A DNA stretch of 64,000 nt from Deinococcus sp. LM3 (GTDB lineage: Bacteria > Deinococcota > Deinococci > Deinococcales > Deinococcaceae). Shown piece by piece: positions 32,207-44,691 of the stretch; the stretch's first letter is position 1, and each line of letters opens with the position of its first letter. The stretch is taken from contig NZ_MUFV01000001.1 in assembly GCF_002017875.1 (NCBI RefSeq), positions 2,940,501-3,004,500 of the forward strand, written 5' to 3'. The notes under the pieces were generated by a model. It ran no database searches. It was not told the DNA's origin and saw nothing but the letters and a program-made list of their open reading frames with translations. Made by a program: the position numbers and the translations under genes.

Positions 32207-33103
32207 TCAGCGTGGCTTGACCTCGACCGGCACCCGCAGGTCCGCCCCTAGGTCCAGCGTGGGCTTCGCGAACCGGTCCCGCAGGAACCGCCCGTGCGTC
32301 AGCAACTCCTGCCCGCCCGACTGCAACGCCGAATTCAGGACGTCCTGCACGCCGTCCAGCAGCAACTCCAGCTGCTCGACCAGCAGGGCGCGGCCGGTCT
32401 TGCCGTCCTGCAACGGCGCGCTGTCCGCCAGGGTGCGCGGCAGCTTCAGGTACGCCTCGACGGCGTTCGGAGCGTACTCCTCACGGATGGCGCGCGCCAC
32501 GTACTCCGCCTCGCTGCCCGCCTGCCCCTGCGCCCGCAACAGGTCCAGCGCCTCCTGCGAACGCAGGTTCAGCGCCGCCAGCTGCGCGCGGGCGTCCGCC
32601 GGGAGCCGCTCGTCGCGCACGTACCCGCCCAGCCCGGCGTCCTGCGCTCCTGCGGGGGATTTGGTCAGGATCACGCCGCCTGCCTGCTGCGGCAACGGCA
32701 CCGGCGCGACAGGCACCGCGCGCTCCGGCGCCGGCTCCCGGAACGGTGAGGACGCCAGCCACGCCATCCCCATGAAGAACAGCGGGTAGATCAACCAGCC
32801 CGCCCCCAGCGCCATGAACACGGCCGCCGCCAGCAGACCCGCCAGCAACCCCGGCTGCGCCGCCCGCCAGTTCCCGAACGCCCGCGAGCCGAAGAAGCCC
32901 AGCAGCATCCCGGCCGCCGGGTGAACCACCCACGCCGCGCCCAGCACCGCCAGCAGCGCAATCACGGCCGAGGCGCGCGCCACCCCCGCGAACGTCTCGC
33001 CCTGACGCGAGAACACCGTCTGCGCGAAGAAGGCGATGGCGAACGCCGCCGCCACCTGCACCATCCAGCCCAGCGGCCCCAGCAGGTCACCCAGGTCCAT
33101 CAC
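32207..33103 (-). CDS. membrane protein with XpaC-like C-terminal domain
   Basis: The 298-residue protein has four hydrophobic segments in the first 118 residues (about 12-30, 45-62, 66-76 and 85-118), a proline-rich linker and a soluble alpha-helical C-terminal part. Residues about 210-278 resemble residues about 107-174 of the protein at 52136 (YxPxxxxAY ... LxxQLxLLxDGVxxxL ... LLTxGRFLRxRF). That pattern is like the XpaC/5-bromo-4-chloroindolyl phosphate hydrolysis protein family, whose function is unclear. It could be cotranscribed with the downstream recQ gene, 63 bases away. Confidence 0.7.
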   Translation of the reverse strand: MMDLGDLLGPLGWMVQVAAAFAIAFFAQTVFSRQGETFAGVARASAVIALLAVLGAAWVVHPAAGMLLGFFGSRAFGNWRAAQPGLLAGLLAAAVFMALGAGWLIYPLFFMGMAWLASSPFREPAPERAVPVAPVPLPQQAGGVILTKSPAGAQDAGLGGYVRDERLPADARAQLAALNLRSQEALDLLRAQGQAGSEAEYVARAIREEYAPNAVEAYLKLPRTLADSAPLQDGKTGRALLVEQLELLLDGVQDVLNSALQSGGQELLTHGRFLRDRFAKPTLDLGADLRVPVEVKPR

Positions 33104-33132
33104 ACGCTCGCCTCCATGACTTCCAGCATGAC

Positions 33133-33678
33133 TCAGGGTACACCCGCGCCCGCACCAGACCCGGTCAGCGGCAGTTGCAGGAACACCAGATCCAGCCAGC
33201 GCCCGAACTTGAACCCCACCTGCCGGAAGTGCGCCACCTGCCGGAACCCCAGCCCCTCATGAAACGCGAGGCTCCCGGCGTTCCCGGCGTCCACCCCGCC
33301 GATCAGCGAGTGCAGCCCCCGCCCACGCGCCTGCGCGATCAGCGCCAGCAGCAGCGCCCGGCCCAAACCAGCGCCCCGGCAGTCATGACGCACGTACACG
33401 GAATGCTCGGCCGTGAACCGATACCCCGGCTTCTCCCGGAACGGCCCGAACGTCGCCCAGCCCGTCACCACGCCGTCACGGTCCGTCACCAGGACCGGCC
33501 AGCCGCCCTGCACCTTGTGATCGAACCACGCCAGCCGCGACTCCAGACTGACCGGCTCCAGGTCGTAACTGGCCGTCGTGTGCAGCACCGCGTGATTGTA
33601 GATCTCCAGGATGGCCGGAACGTCTGCGCGGGTGGCAGGGCGGACAGTGGGCAGGCCAGGGGTGAGCAGGTCGGGCAT
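33133..33678 (-). CDS. GNAT N-acetyltransferase, phosphinothricin acetyltransferase-like
   Basis: The 181-residue protein has the GNAT fold with the acetyl-CoA site VRHDCRGAGLGRALL (Q/RxxGxG/A type) and features of the Pat group: YNHAVLHTTASYDLEP, WFDHKVQGGWPVLV and FRQVAHFRQVGFKFGRWLDLVF. Pat-group proteins acetylate phosphinothricin, methionine sulfone or other small amines. TAGGGT six bases before ATG 33678 supports a leaderless start. It is followed by the membrane-protein gene at 29 bases. Confidence 0.88.
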   Translation of the reverse strand: MPDLLTPGLPTVRPATRADVPAILEIYNHAVLHTTASYDLEPVSLESRLAWFDHKVQGGWPVLVTDRDGVVTGWATFGPFREKPGYRFTAEHSVYVRHDCRGAGLGRALLLALIAQARGRGLHSLIGGVDAGNAGSLAFHEGLGFRQVAHFRQVGFKFGRWLDLVFLQLPLTGSGAGAGVP

Positions 33679-33781
33679 GCACTGACCCTACCGCCCGCAC
33701 GGACCGCCCGCCTAGGCCAGACGGCGCATCACCGGCCCGACGACCGCCGGTCAGAATGCAGGTCGTTTCAGGAGGCCTGCC

Positions 33782-34540
33782 ATGTCCATTCCACCGCCGC
33801 CCACTGCCAGGTGGGTCGCTCCCTTCTATGACCTTCAGGACCGTCTGATCGGTTGTTACTCCGCGCCGCTGCACCCGGCGCATGTCGAGGCGGCCCGGCG
33901 CCTGCGCGGGCAATACCCGCAGGCGAATCGGCTGCTGGAACTCGGCGCCGGGGGCGGTCAGTTCGCCGTCAGCGCCGCCGCCCAGGGGTTCGCGGTCACG
34001 GCACTGGAGTTACGGGCTGCGGGCGTGGAGCACACGCTGCAGCTGGCACGCGAGCAGGGCGTGACCCTGAGTGCCGTTCAGGGGGATTTCTATGCGGCCG
34101 ATCCGGGCGGTCCCTTCGATCTGATCGTGTACTGGGACGGGTTCGGTGTCGGCAGCGACGACGACCAGCACCGGCTACTGACCCGCATGGCCGGCTGGCT
34201 GGCACCCCAGGGGCACGCGCTGCTGGACATCTACACCCCCTGGTACTGGGCCAGTCACGCCGGGTACACCCGCCACACCGACACCTACACGCAGGTATAC
34301 GGCTTCGACCGCGCCTCCGGCCGTATGACCGATACGTACCTGGAGCCGGGCGGGCAGCGGCACAGCCAGTCGCTGCGCTGCTACTCCCCCGACGACCTGC
34401 GCCGACTGCTGGCAGGCACGGGGCTGCGTCTGGCGCGGGCCGAGCCGGGCGGGATGTTCGACACCGGCACCGGAACGTGGCACCCGCAGGCGGACTGGGC
34501 GTCGTGCATGACGTTTCAGGCGGTCCTCGTGCCGGAGTAG
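33782..34540 (+). CDS. class I SAM-dependent methyltransferase
   Basis: The 252-residue protein has a class I SAM-binding motif RLLELGAGGGQFAVSAAAQG (residues about 47-66), an acidic residue in VTALEL and motif II-like PFDLIVYWDGFGVGSDDDQHRLLTRM. It resembles small-molecule methyltransferases; substrate unknown. An AGGAGG ribosome-binding site lies at the usual distance before ATG 33782, so this gene is not leaderless. A hairpin terminator shared with typA follows. Confidence 0.85.
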   Translation: MSIPPPPTARWVAPFYDLQDRLIGCYSAPLHPAHVEAARRLRGQYPQANRLLELGAGGGQFAVSAAAQGFAVTALELRAAGVEHTLQLAREQGVTLSAVQGDFYAADPGGPFDLIVYWDGFGVGSDDDQHRLLTRMAGWLAPQGHALLDIYTPWYWASHAGYTRHTDTYTQVYGFDRASGRMTDTYLEPGGQRHSQSLRCYSPDDLRRLLAGTGLRLARAEPGGMFDTGTGTWHPQADWASCMTFQAVLVPE

Positions 34541-34567
34541 ACCGGCGCGTGCCGGATGAAAACACGA

Positions 34568-34601
34568 ACCGCGCCCCCTCCGTGAAAGGAAGGGGCGCGG
34601 T
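34568..34601. terminator. bidirectional terminator between methyltransferase and typA
   Basis: A 14-bp stem with one mismatch (34568-34581 with 34588-34601) lies between the two convergent genes. Confidence 0.7.
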
Positions 34602-34617
34602 CTGCCGGTTACCAGTC

Positions 34618-36399
<1,782 letters not shown>

Positions 36400-36614
36400 A
36401 ACTGTCCGTCCTTTTTCCGCCCGGCCACGCCGTCCGGCCTGTGCGGGCCTGGGCGCGAGGGGCGGCAGCGTCCCTGCATCTTGCTGCATGAACTGTGGTG
36501 CTTAAAACGCCCGCCGCACTGTCGCCGTGGGCGGGACACCCAAAACAGGATTTTACCATAACTGGCGGGTGTTGTTCTCATGTCAGCCCGGACCGGGGCC
36601 GGGCGGGGCCGCGT

Positions 36615-37568
36615 TCAGCGCAGCGGCGCCCACCACCAGCCGCCCACGTCCTGCCGTCCGGCGCGGGTGGCGGCACTTAGGGCGCCCCGGTTGCAGCCGT
36701 GAATGGTGCCGCTCAGGACCTGGGCCGGGTCGGGCAGGTGGCGGGCGAGCAGGGTACTCAGGGCCGCGCCCAGGCCCTGTCCGCGTGCCTGCGGGTTCAG
36801 CAGGAGTTCCTGCACGACCTGCGTGTCCAGGCCCAGTTGCGGGTGGGCGAGGGTTCCGGCGTATCCGGCCCACGCGCCGCGCCAGTGCACGTCGAACATG
36901 GTGCCAGCGTCGATGCACTCCTGCAGGTCCTCGGCGTTGAGCAGGCGGGCCTGTTCGGGGTGGTGGGGGTGGTCGGCGTCCACGGCGTCGTACGCGGCCT
37001 GCGCGTCGGCGTAGCGTTCGGTGGTTGTGGTGGGGATCAGGGTCAGCCCGTCGGGAGCCGGGTGGCCGCGCAGGGTGTTGATGGGCGCGGCCAGCACGCG
37101 CCGGTCCGGTTCGAGGTCCGTCCAGTCGGTCATGGGGGCGGCACTCCAGAAGCGCAGGCGCGGCGGGTGGAACGCGGCGTACACACGGGCCGCTCCGGCC
37201 AGTGCCGGCAGGTCGGCGCGGGTGACGGGGCGGCTGGTGACACTGACGTCCACGAAGGGTTTCGTGACGTCCAGACCCTCGAAGCGGATGCTGAGCAGGG
37301 CGTGCAGGTCAGGCCCGACCGCCTGCCAGACGTTCAGGTACGCGGGGGCGGGCGGCCCTGCGTTCAGGAATTCGGCGCGCTGCGCGGCGAGGTCCAGGTC
37401 GGTGGCGAGTTGCAGGTCGAACTCGTGGTCTTCGGTCAGGTGGCGCAGGCGGGTGGCCGGGTCGGTCCAGCCGTGCGTGACCGGGTGCTGCGCGGCGAGG
37501 GTGAAGGCGGCCAGTTCGGCGGCGCTGGGCAGTTGGGCGGCGCTGGGCAGGGGGGAATGATTCGTCAC
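36615..37568 (-). CDS. GNAT N-acetyltransferase
   Basis: The 317-residue protein has a C-terminal GNAT acetyl-CoA motif (ELLLNPQARGQGLGAALSTLLA, about residues 258-279) and a longer N-terminal part that looks like a second, degenerate GNAT domain (FVDVSVTSRPVTRADLP...RVYAAFHPP). Tandem GNAT proteins of this size are common; the substrate is unknown. The start is GTG 37568-37566 with TACCGT (minus strand) eight bases upstream. A MITE-like element lies right behind its promoter. Confidence 0.8.
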   Translation of the reverse strand: MTNHSPLPSAAQLPSAAELAAFTLAAQHPVTHGWTDPATRLRHLTEDHEFDLQLATDLDLAAQRAEFLNAGPPAPAYLNVWQAVGPDLHALLSIRFEGLDVTKPFVDVSVTSRPVTRADLPALAGAARVYAAFHPPRLRFWSAAPMTDWTDLEPDRRVLAAPINTLRGHPAPDGLTLIPTTTTERYADAQAAYDAVDADHPHHPEQARLLNAEDLQECIDAGTMFDVHWRGAWAGYAGTLAHPQLGLDTQVVQELLLNPQARGQGLGAALSTLLARHLPDPAQVLSGTIHGCNRGALSAATRAGRQDVGGWWWAPLR

Positions 37569-37614
37569 TGCCGGACACGGTAGCGCCGGGCGGATGTCCG
37601 CGCTGCCTCATGTG

Positions 37615-37751
37615 ATACGGACTCCGATTGAATGGGCTGCAAAGCCCGTTCAATCCGAGCGGATGCGAGCAGGAGAGAAACGCCCCTCCGGACGTGGAGC
37701 TGGCAATCCGGTGAACTTCCGGATTGTCGGCGAAACAAACGGAATCCGTAT
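37615..37751 (+). repeat. interspersed MITE-like element copy R2
   Basis: The 137-bp element lies between the divergent GNAT and mutase genes. Terminal repeats are ATACGGACTCCG and CGGAATCCGTAT. Hairpin 1 is 37626-37655 and hairpin 2 is 37704-37726 (CAATCCGG/CCGGATTG). Confidence 0.92.
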
Positions 37752-37793
37752 GGGTCGGGCGGCCGCGTGCAGGTCGGGCGGGTGAACGCCTGC

Positions 37794-37822
37794 TATCCTG
37801 AAGACAACCTAACGAGCGTTTG
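37794..37822 (+). promoter_or_regulatory. promoter and AACGNNCGTT operator of the mutase gene
   Basis: TATCCT at 37794-37799 is preceded by TGC, an extended -10. Ten bases downstream CTAACGAGCGTTTG (37809-37822) fits the pattern CNAACGNNCGTTNG, known as the binding motif of the Thermus PaaR (TetR family) repressor, and would overlap the transcription start. Confidence 0.6.
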
Positions 37823-37857
37823 TTCCAGCCTCTCCCCCGCCCCCCGGAGGTCCCCAC

Positions 37858-39504
<1,647 letters not shown>

Positions 39505-39569
39505 CGCGGCCGCAGGACAATCACACCGCTCGTGAAGCCCACAGGAGTCATCTCCCGTGGGCGTCACTC

Positions 39570-39640
39570 TCAACTCCGGCTCGCTCCGGCCCACGCCGCC
39601 CGGATGGAACGGCTTTGCAGGCCACGCCACCGCAGTCCGT
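39570..39640 (-). repeat. possible degenerate remnant of the MITE-like element (R10)
   Basis: CTCGCTCCGG, CGGATGGAACGGCTTTGCA and GCAGTCCGT resemble the right half of reverse-oriented element copies such as that at 52706, but with several changes. It lies between the mutase gene and the convergent propeller gene. Confidence 0.3.
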
Positions 39641-39643
39641 TGG

Positions 39644-41443
39644 TCAGTCGGTCAGCGGGAACACGGTGACGCTGTCCAGGCGTTCGAGGCGGCTGGCGCC
39701 GACGGTCAGGGCGCGGCTGTCGGCGGCCCAGGTGATGAAGCTGGGCGGGTCGGCCAGCGCGGGCGTGCGGGCGTCCACGCGGCCGGTGGCGGTGTTCACG
39801 AGGTCCACGCGCCAGCCGCGTTCGTCGCGGGCGGGCACGGCGAGCAGGGTGCTGTCCGGGCTGAACCGCGCGGGGCTGAGCGTCCGGATGGGCGGCGCGG
39901 CGCGGACGGTGGCGTAGGGAACGCGGTTGCCGGGCTGGTACAGGTCGGTGGTGCCGTCGGGGGCGGTGAAGGCCAGGACGCCCTTGCCGCTGATCTGCAC
40001 GTCGGCAGCGCGGCGGCCGGGCGCGGTGGGCAGCCCGAAGCGTTTGCCGTTGGCGAGGAGCGCCACGAAGCCCTCGCCCTGCGCCGGGAGGATGAACGCG
40101 CGGGTGGCGTCGGGGGACAGGGTGACGCGGGCCGCGCCGAGCTGGCCGGGGGCGCTGAGGGTCGCCGTGACCTTCCCGGTCTTCTGCGAGACGACGCTGA
40201 GGCGGTCGTCGTTCCAGATGGCGGCGGCGTTGCCCCAGTGGTTCACGCTCAGGTGCGTGGCGTTGCCGGCCGGGGTGACGGTGCGGACCTTGCCGGCGTC
40301 CAGCTGCGCGAGGTTCAGGCCGCCGCTGCCGGTCACGAGCAACCAGGTGGCGCGGTTCATGGTCTGCAGGGCCGTGACGGGGGGAGTGGTCAGGGGCGCT
40401 CCGGCCAGGGTGAGGGTGCCGCCGGGCAGCAGGGCGGCGGGCTGGCCGGTGGCGGGATCGGTGCCGCCCCCGGCGGTCAGGGTGGGGAGGGGCAGGCGGC
40501 GTGCGGTCGCCCAGCCGGCCGGCCCGACCGCCAGTCCAGCCGCGCCGATCCCGAGCATGTCGCCGGTCGCACTGCTCTGAATGGGCCGCAGGGGGCCGCC
40601 GGGGACGATCAGGGTGCGTTCGCGGCGGCCCGTGAGCAGGTCGCGCCGGACGACCTCGCCGGTGCGGGTGTCACCTTCGAGGGTCAGGACCGACCCGTCC
40701 CGCTGGGGCAGACCAGCCAGGGTGCGGCCCTCGCGGACGACGACGGTGCTGGGGAACCCGGCGCGGAGCGCGACGAGTTGCGAGCCGGCCTGCACGGCGG
40801 CGCTCCGGCTGTCGGCGCTGAACCCGACCGTGCCGACCGGGCAGGAGTCGTCGCAGGCGTGTCCGGAACGCACGGCGGCGTCTCCGGTCGCGATGAGCTG
40901 CACGCGGCTGGCGCGTCCCACGACGGCGTGCGTGCCGTCCGGGGAGGTCACGAGCGCTGTGACGGGGGCGCTGTCGAGCGTGCGGCGCTGGGCACTGGCG
41001 GGGTCCACGCGTTCCAGGCCGCGCGGACTGCCGATCAGGACCGCGCCGTCGGCGGCAAAGCCCGCTCCGGTGGCCTGCGGCGCGGTCAGGCGCGCGGTGG
41101 CCGTCCCGTCCGCGAGTCGCCACACGGTCACGGTTCCGGCAGCGTCGTCCCGCGTGAGGGCCGAGCGGCCGTCCGCGCTGACGCTCAGGCCGGCGCAGGG
41201 AGTTCCGGTGGGAACGGCGCGCAGAAGTGACCCGGACGGGGTGAGGACCAGCAGCCGCTCTGCGAGGCACGCGACGATCCCCTCGTCCGGGGTGAGGCGG
41301 GCCTCGGTCACGCCGGACGGGCCGGACAGGTTCAGGCCGCTGCCGGGTCCGATTCCCAGTCCGGCAGCGGTGCCCAGCAGGGCCGGCAGCAACGCCGGGA
41401 GGAGAGCGGCGGGTCGGATCGGAGTACCCAGGCGGAAAGTCAC
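39644..41443 (-). CDS. WD40-like beta-propeller repeat protein, probably exported
   Basis: The 599-residue protein starts at a GTG (41443-41441) with TACACT seven bases upstream. After a hydrophobic N-terminus (ALLPALLPALLGTAAGLG) it has about nine repeating strands of the type VSADGRSALTRDDAAGTVTVWRLADG, TSPDGTHAVVGRASRVQL, FSADSRSAAVQAGSQLVAL, consistent with a WD40/PQQ-like propeller. Two cysteine pairs (CLAE, PCAG and ACDDSC) may form disulfides outside the cell. Function is unknown. It could bind a ligand or act as a scaffold. Confidence 0.65.
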   Translation of the reverse strand: MTFRLGTPIRPAALLPALLPALLGTAAGLGIGPGSGLNLSGPSGVTEARLTPDEGIVACLAERLLVLTPSGSLLRAVPTGTPCAGLSVSADGRSALTRDDAAGTVTVWRLADGTATARLTAPQATGAGFAADGAVLIGSPRGLERVDPASAQRRTLDSAPVTALVTSPDGTHAVVGRASRVQLIATGDAAVRSGHACDDSCPVGTVGFSADSRSAAVQAGSQLVALRAGFPSTVVVREGRTLAGLPQRDGSVLTLEGDTRTGEVVRRDLLTGRRERTLIVPGGPLRPIQSSATGDMLGIGAAGLAVGPAGWATARRLPLPTLTAGGGTDPATGQPAALLPGGTLTLAGAPLTTPPVTALQTMNRATWLLVTGSGGLNLAQLDAGKVRTVTPAGNATHLSVNHWGNAAAIWNDDRLSVVSQKTGKVTATLSAPGQLGAARVTLSPDATRAFILPAQGEGFVALLANGKRFGLPTAPGRRAADVQISGKGVLAFTAPDGTTDLYQPGNRVPYATVRAAPPIRTLSPARFSPDSTLLAVPARDERGWRVDLVNTATGRVDARTPALADPPSFITWAADSRALTVGASRLERLDSVTVFPLTD

Positions 41444-41490
41444 GCCCGACAGTGTAGAGCAGCGGCCTGAACGTCAGGTCATCCCACATC

Positions 41491-41540
41491 GGTGTGGGGG
41501 GCGGCCTCGTGTGGGGCGGCCGTGTGGGGGCCGGCCGGGC
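41491..41540 (+). repeat. short imperfect tandem GTGTGGGG repeat
   Basis: Three imperfect GTGTGGGG(G)CGGCC-type units follow one another upstream of the propeller gene. The G-runs could form a G-quadruplex, but only weakly. Confidence 0.4.
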
Positions 41541-41598
41541 ATGACGGCAGACGGGCCACCGGGAGAAGATCCAGGTGGCCCGCCGGACGCGGCCCGTC

Positions 41599-41734
41599 AT
41601 ACGGACTGCCGTTTGTTTCGCCGACAATCCGGGACTTCACCGGATTGCCGGCTCCACGTCCGGAACCCGTGTTGCTCCCACTCGCTTCGCTCGGAATGAA
41701 TGGGCTGCAAAGCCCATTCAATCGGAGTCCGCAT
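41599..41734 (-). repeat. interspersed MITE-like element copy R3
   Basis: The 136-bp copy is in reverse orientation. Hairpin stems are 41625-41632/41640-41647 (CAATCCGG/CCGGATTG) and the GAATGAATGGGCT palindrome at 41694-41723. It fills most of the intergenic space behind glgC. Confidence 0.92.
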
Positions 41735-41773
41735 CAGGTGGCGCCTCGCCCTGCTGTCAGCAGGGCCCTGAGA

Positions 41774-43015
41774 TCAGAAGGTGTAGCCTTTCGGGACGAC
41801 CACGACGCCGTTGTCGGTGACCGTGAAGCCGCGCGCGCGGTCCTCTTCGAGATCCAGGCCGATCTTGGTGCCGGGCGGAATGGTGACGTTCTTGTCCACG
41901 ATGCAGCGGCGCAGGTGCGCGTGCCGCCCCACCTCGACGTCCTCGAACAGCACGCTGCTTTCCACCAGCGAGTACGAGTGCGTGCGGACGTTGCGCGCCA
42001 GGATGGAGTCGCGGACGGTGCCGCCGCTGATGATCGCCCCGCCGGCCATGATGGTGTTGAACGCCTGCCCCTTGCGGCCGTCGCTTTCATGCACGAACTT
42101 GGCGGGCGGGGAGAATTCGCTGCTGGTGCGCAGGGTCCATTCCGGGTTGTAGATGTCGAACTCCGGGTTGATGCTCACGAGGTCCATGTTCGCCTCGTAG
42201 TAGGCGTCCAGCGTACCCACGTCGCGCCAGTAGGTGTTTGGGCCGGCCTGACCGGGGATGGGGTTGCGGTGGAAGTCGTACGCCATGACGTTGTAACCGT
42301 CGCTCAGGGCGCGGGGGATCACGTCACCGCCGAAGTCGAAGCCGCTCTCGCCGCCGCCCATGTTCGTCTCGAGCAGTTCTTCCAGCGCGCGGCGCGAGAA
42401 GATGTAGTTGCCCATGCTGGTCAGGCTGATGCCGGGCTGGCCGGGAATGCTGGGCGGATCCTTGGGTTTCTCCAGGAAGTCCGTGACGCGCCAGTTCGCG
42501 TCGATGTGCATGATCCCGAACTGGTGCGCCTGTTCCTGCGGCATGGGGTACGCGGCGATGCTCACGTCGGCGCGCGTCTCGATGTGCTTTTGCAGCATGT
42601 GTTCCACGTTCATCTTGTAGATGTGATCACCGCTGAAGATCGCGACGTAGTCCGCCTCGTAGTTGTCGATCAGGTGCATGTTCTGGTACACGGCGTCGGC
42701 GGTGCCGCGGTACCACACCGGGCCGAGTTCCTCGATGCGGTACATCTGCGCGGGCACCAGCGTGATGAAGTAATCGCTGAGGAACGTCCCGAACCGCCAG
42801 CCGCGCTGGATGTGCTCGGTGAGGCTCTGCGCCTTGTACTGCGTGAGCACGTACACCGAGAACACGCCCGAGTTGATGAAGTTGTTGATGGCGAAATCGA
42901 TGATGCGGTACTTGCTGCCGAAGGGAACGGCGGGCTTGCTGCGCTTCTGAGTCAGTGGCGCGAGGCGGGAACCCTGTCCGCCCGCGAGAATCATGCCGAG
43001 AACCCGTGGTTTCAT
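41774..43015 (-). CDS. glgC: glucose-1-phosphate adenylyltransferase
   Basis: The 413-residue enzyme makes ADP-glucose for glycogen. It has the nucleotide motif MILAGGQGSRLAPLTQKRSKPAVPFGSKYRIIDFAINNFINSG, the ATP-site GTADAVYQN, the FSGDHIYKMN segment, and a left-handed beta-helix at the C-terminus (GGAIISGGTVRDSILARNVRTH). The family is allosterically controlled by glycolytic intermediates. The gene has GAAGGGGG before ATG 43015-43013. Two direct TGAACCGTGA repeats lie 50-80 bases upstream. Confidence 0.95.
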   Translation of the reverse strand: MKPRVLGMILAGGQGSRLAPLTQKRSKPAVPFGSKYRIIDFAINNFINSGVFSVYVLTQYKAQSLTEHIQRGWRFGTFLSDYFITLVPAQMYRIEELGPVWYRGTADAVYQNMHLIDNYEADYVAIFSGDHIYKMNVEHMLQKHIETRADVSIAAYPMPQEQAHQFGIMHIDANWRVTDFLEKPKDPPSIPGQPGISLTSMGNYIFSRRALEELLETNMGGGESGFDFGGDVIPRALSDGYNVMAYDFHRNPIPGQAGPNTYWRDVGTLDAYYEANMDLVSINPEFDIYNPEWTLRTSSEFSPPAKFVHESDGRKGQAFNTIMAGGAIISGGTVRDSILARNVRTHSYSLVESSVLFEDVEVGRHAHLRRCIVDKNVTIPPGTKIGLDLEEDRARGFTVTDNGVVVVPKGYTF

Positions 43016-43064
43016 GCGATACCCCCTTCAAAGAACCGGTGGTCAGATGGACCATTGTGACCGC

Positions 43065-43094
43065 TGAACCGTGAATCGAACCGGTGAACCGTGA
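43065..43094. promoter_or_regulatory. paired TGAACCGTGA direct repeats upstream of glgC
   Basis: TGAACCGTGA occurs at 43065-43074 and 43085-43094, 20 bases apart, or about two helical turns. It could be a regulator-binding site; no matching transcription factor is known to me. Confidence 0.4.
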
Positions 43095-43199
43095 GTCCTT
43101 GATGCTGTGCCGACACTGTAACGCGAAATGGTGCGCCGACCGCCGGACCCTTCTGCTCAGGGCCGGACGCCACCACCGGACGTTCAGACCGCGCCTACC

Positions 43200-44102
43200 T
43201 TAGCGGGACAGCCGCGCCCGCAAGTGCCGCCGCGCTTCACCAGGACTTAATACCGGCGCGCGCAGCTGCGTCCGCGTGAACGTGAGCTGCCGCCGCGCGT
43301 ACTGCCGGGTGGCGAGCGTCACCTGCGCCGCCGCCTCCGCCACGCCCAGCGAACCGCGCGCCACGCCCAGCGCCTCCCGGTACCCGAGCGCCTGCCAGAC
43401 GGTCGGACGCGGCCCGGCGTCCGGTGACACCTGCGCCGCCAGCCACGCCGCCTCGTCCGCCCACCCGGCACGGAACATGGCCTGCACCCGCCCGGCCATC
43501 CGGCCCTCCAGCTCCGCCGGATCACGCGTGAACGCCGTCACGTCGAACGTGAACCGCGGTTCGCTGCGGCCGAACTCGCCCGGAAACCGCCCGGTCTGCC
43601 GGTACACCTCCACGGCCCGCACGACCCGGCGCGGATTGCGTTCCATCCGCGCCGCCTCGGCCGGATTCAGCGCCTGCATGTCGGCCAGCAGGGCGTCCAG
43701 GCCCCGCGCTGCCAGTTCGGCTTCCACCTCGGCCCGCAGCGCCGCGTCACTGGGCGGCGTGAGCGGCAGGCCGCGCGTCAGGGCCGCGAGGTAAAACCCG
43801 GTTCCGCCCACCACCAGCGGCACCCGTCCCCGCGCGAGAATCCCGGCGATGGCCTCCCCGGCCAGCTCCACGAAGCGCGCCACGTCGAACGGCTCGGTCA
43901 CGTCCGCCACGTCCAGCAGGTGGTGCGGCGCGGCCTCCCGGTCCTGCACGCCGGGCTTGGCCGTGCCGATATCCAGCCCCCGGTACACCGTGAACGCATC
44001 GGCCGACACGATCTCCAGCGGGTACTCACGGGCCAGTTCCAACGCCAGGGCAGACTTACCGGCCGCCGTGGGCGCCGTCAGGATCGGAATGGAACTCTGC
44101 AC
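43200..44102 (-). CDS. miaA: tRNA dimethylallyltransferase
   Basis: The 300-residue enzyme adds a dimethylallyl group to adenosine 37 of tRNAs reading UNN codons. It has the P-loop LTAPTAAGKSALALELA, the SADAFTVYRGLDIGTAKP segment, PLVVGGTGFYLAAL, and RNPRRVVRAVEVYRQTG. The start is GTG 44102-44100, with TATCAT (minus strand) seven bases upstream (leaderless). tRNA-Leu(CAA), encoded about 1.9 kb away, is a plausible substrate class. Confidence 0.95.
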   Translation of the reverse strand: MQSSIPILTAPTAAGKSALALELAREYPLEIVSADAFTVYRGLDIGTAKPGVQDREAAPHHLLDVADVTEPFDVARFVELAGEAIAGILARGRVPLVVGGTGFYLAALTRGLPLTPPSDAALRAEVEAELAARGLDALLADMQALNPAEAARMERNPRRVVRAVEVYRQTGRFPGEFGRSEPRFTFDVTAFTRDPAELEGRMAGRVQAMFRAGWADEAAWLAAQVSPDAGPRPTVWQALGYREALGVARGSLGVAEAAAQVTLATRQYARRQLTFTRTQLRAPVLSPGEARRHLRARLSR

Positions 44103-44182
44103 GCGAGGGATGATACGGGACTCCAGCCGGGCCTGCGGCGACCCCGCTGTCCGCAGCAGCCGGGCAGTGGTAGCGTAAGAGC

Positions 44183-44584
44183 ATGAACGAGCCCGTGCTG
44201 GCGCGACTGCAACACCTCATGACCCTCCGCGAGGAGGTCGAAACCCTGACCGGAACCGGACCCTGGATTCCCAGCGCCGACTGGGCAGACGCCGACACGC
44301 ACCTGATCCTGTACCTCGACGTGCCCGGCGTGAACCCCGACACCCTCGAACTGCTCGAGGAGGACGACACCGTCACGGTCGCCGGTCAGCGCGACGAAAC
44401 ACACCGACTGCTGCGCGGCGAACGCCCCGCCGGCACGTTCCGCCGCACCCTCACCTTCCCCGAAGACGTCCTGCCGCAGACCGGACAGGCCAGCCTCGCA
44501 GGCGGGGTCCTGTGCGTCCGCTTCGAGAAGAAACACCCCACCATCAACGTGCAGTCCAGCGACGCCCCCGACGACCAGGACTGA
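44183..44584 (+). CDS. Hsp20/alpha-crystallin family small heat-shock protein
   Basis: The 133-residue protein contains an alpha-crystallin domain (about residues 28-110), with LILYLDVPGVNPDTLELLEEDDTVTVAGQR and the C-terminal strand FRRTLTFPEDVLPQTGQASLAGGVLCVRF. Such proteins bind unfolding proteins without ATP. TAGCGT six bases before ATG 44183 gives a leaderless promoter. The divergent neighbour is miaA. No CIRCE-like or other heat-shock element was seen. Confidence 0.9.
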   Translation: MNEPVLARLQHLMTLREEVETLTGTGPWIPSADWADADTHLILYLDVPGVNPDTLELLEEDDTVTVAGQRDETHRLLRGERPAGTFRRTLTFPEDVLPQTGQASLAGGVLCVRFEKKHPTINVQSSDAPDDQD

Positions 44585-44635
44585 AGCGGCCCCATGCGGG
44601 GAGAACACCCGGTCCCCTTGCGTTTCCCGCCGGTC

Positions 44636-44691
44636 GTACGGACTCGCAGAGCTGCGCAGAAGAGCGAGTGGGAGACAGACGGAGTCCGCAT
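44636..44691 (+). repeat. short relic of the MITE-like element (R9)
   Basis: The 56-bp sequence begins GTACGGACTCG and ends GGAGTCCGCAT, with the inner GCAGAGCTGC module also present in copies R4 and R5. Both inner hairpins are lost. It lies between the Hsp20 gene and the next gene. Confidence 0.6.

Noticed and set aside
41491..41540. G-quadruplex upstream of the propeller gene
   Set aside because: G-runs are irregular and broken by C-rich pieces that would pair instead; kept only as a weak repeat.
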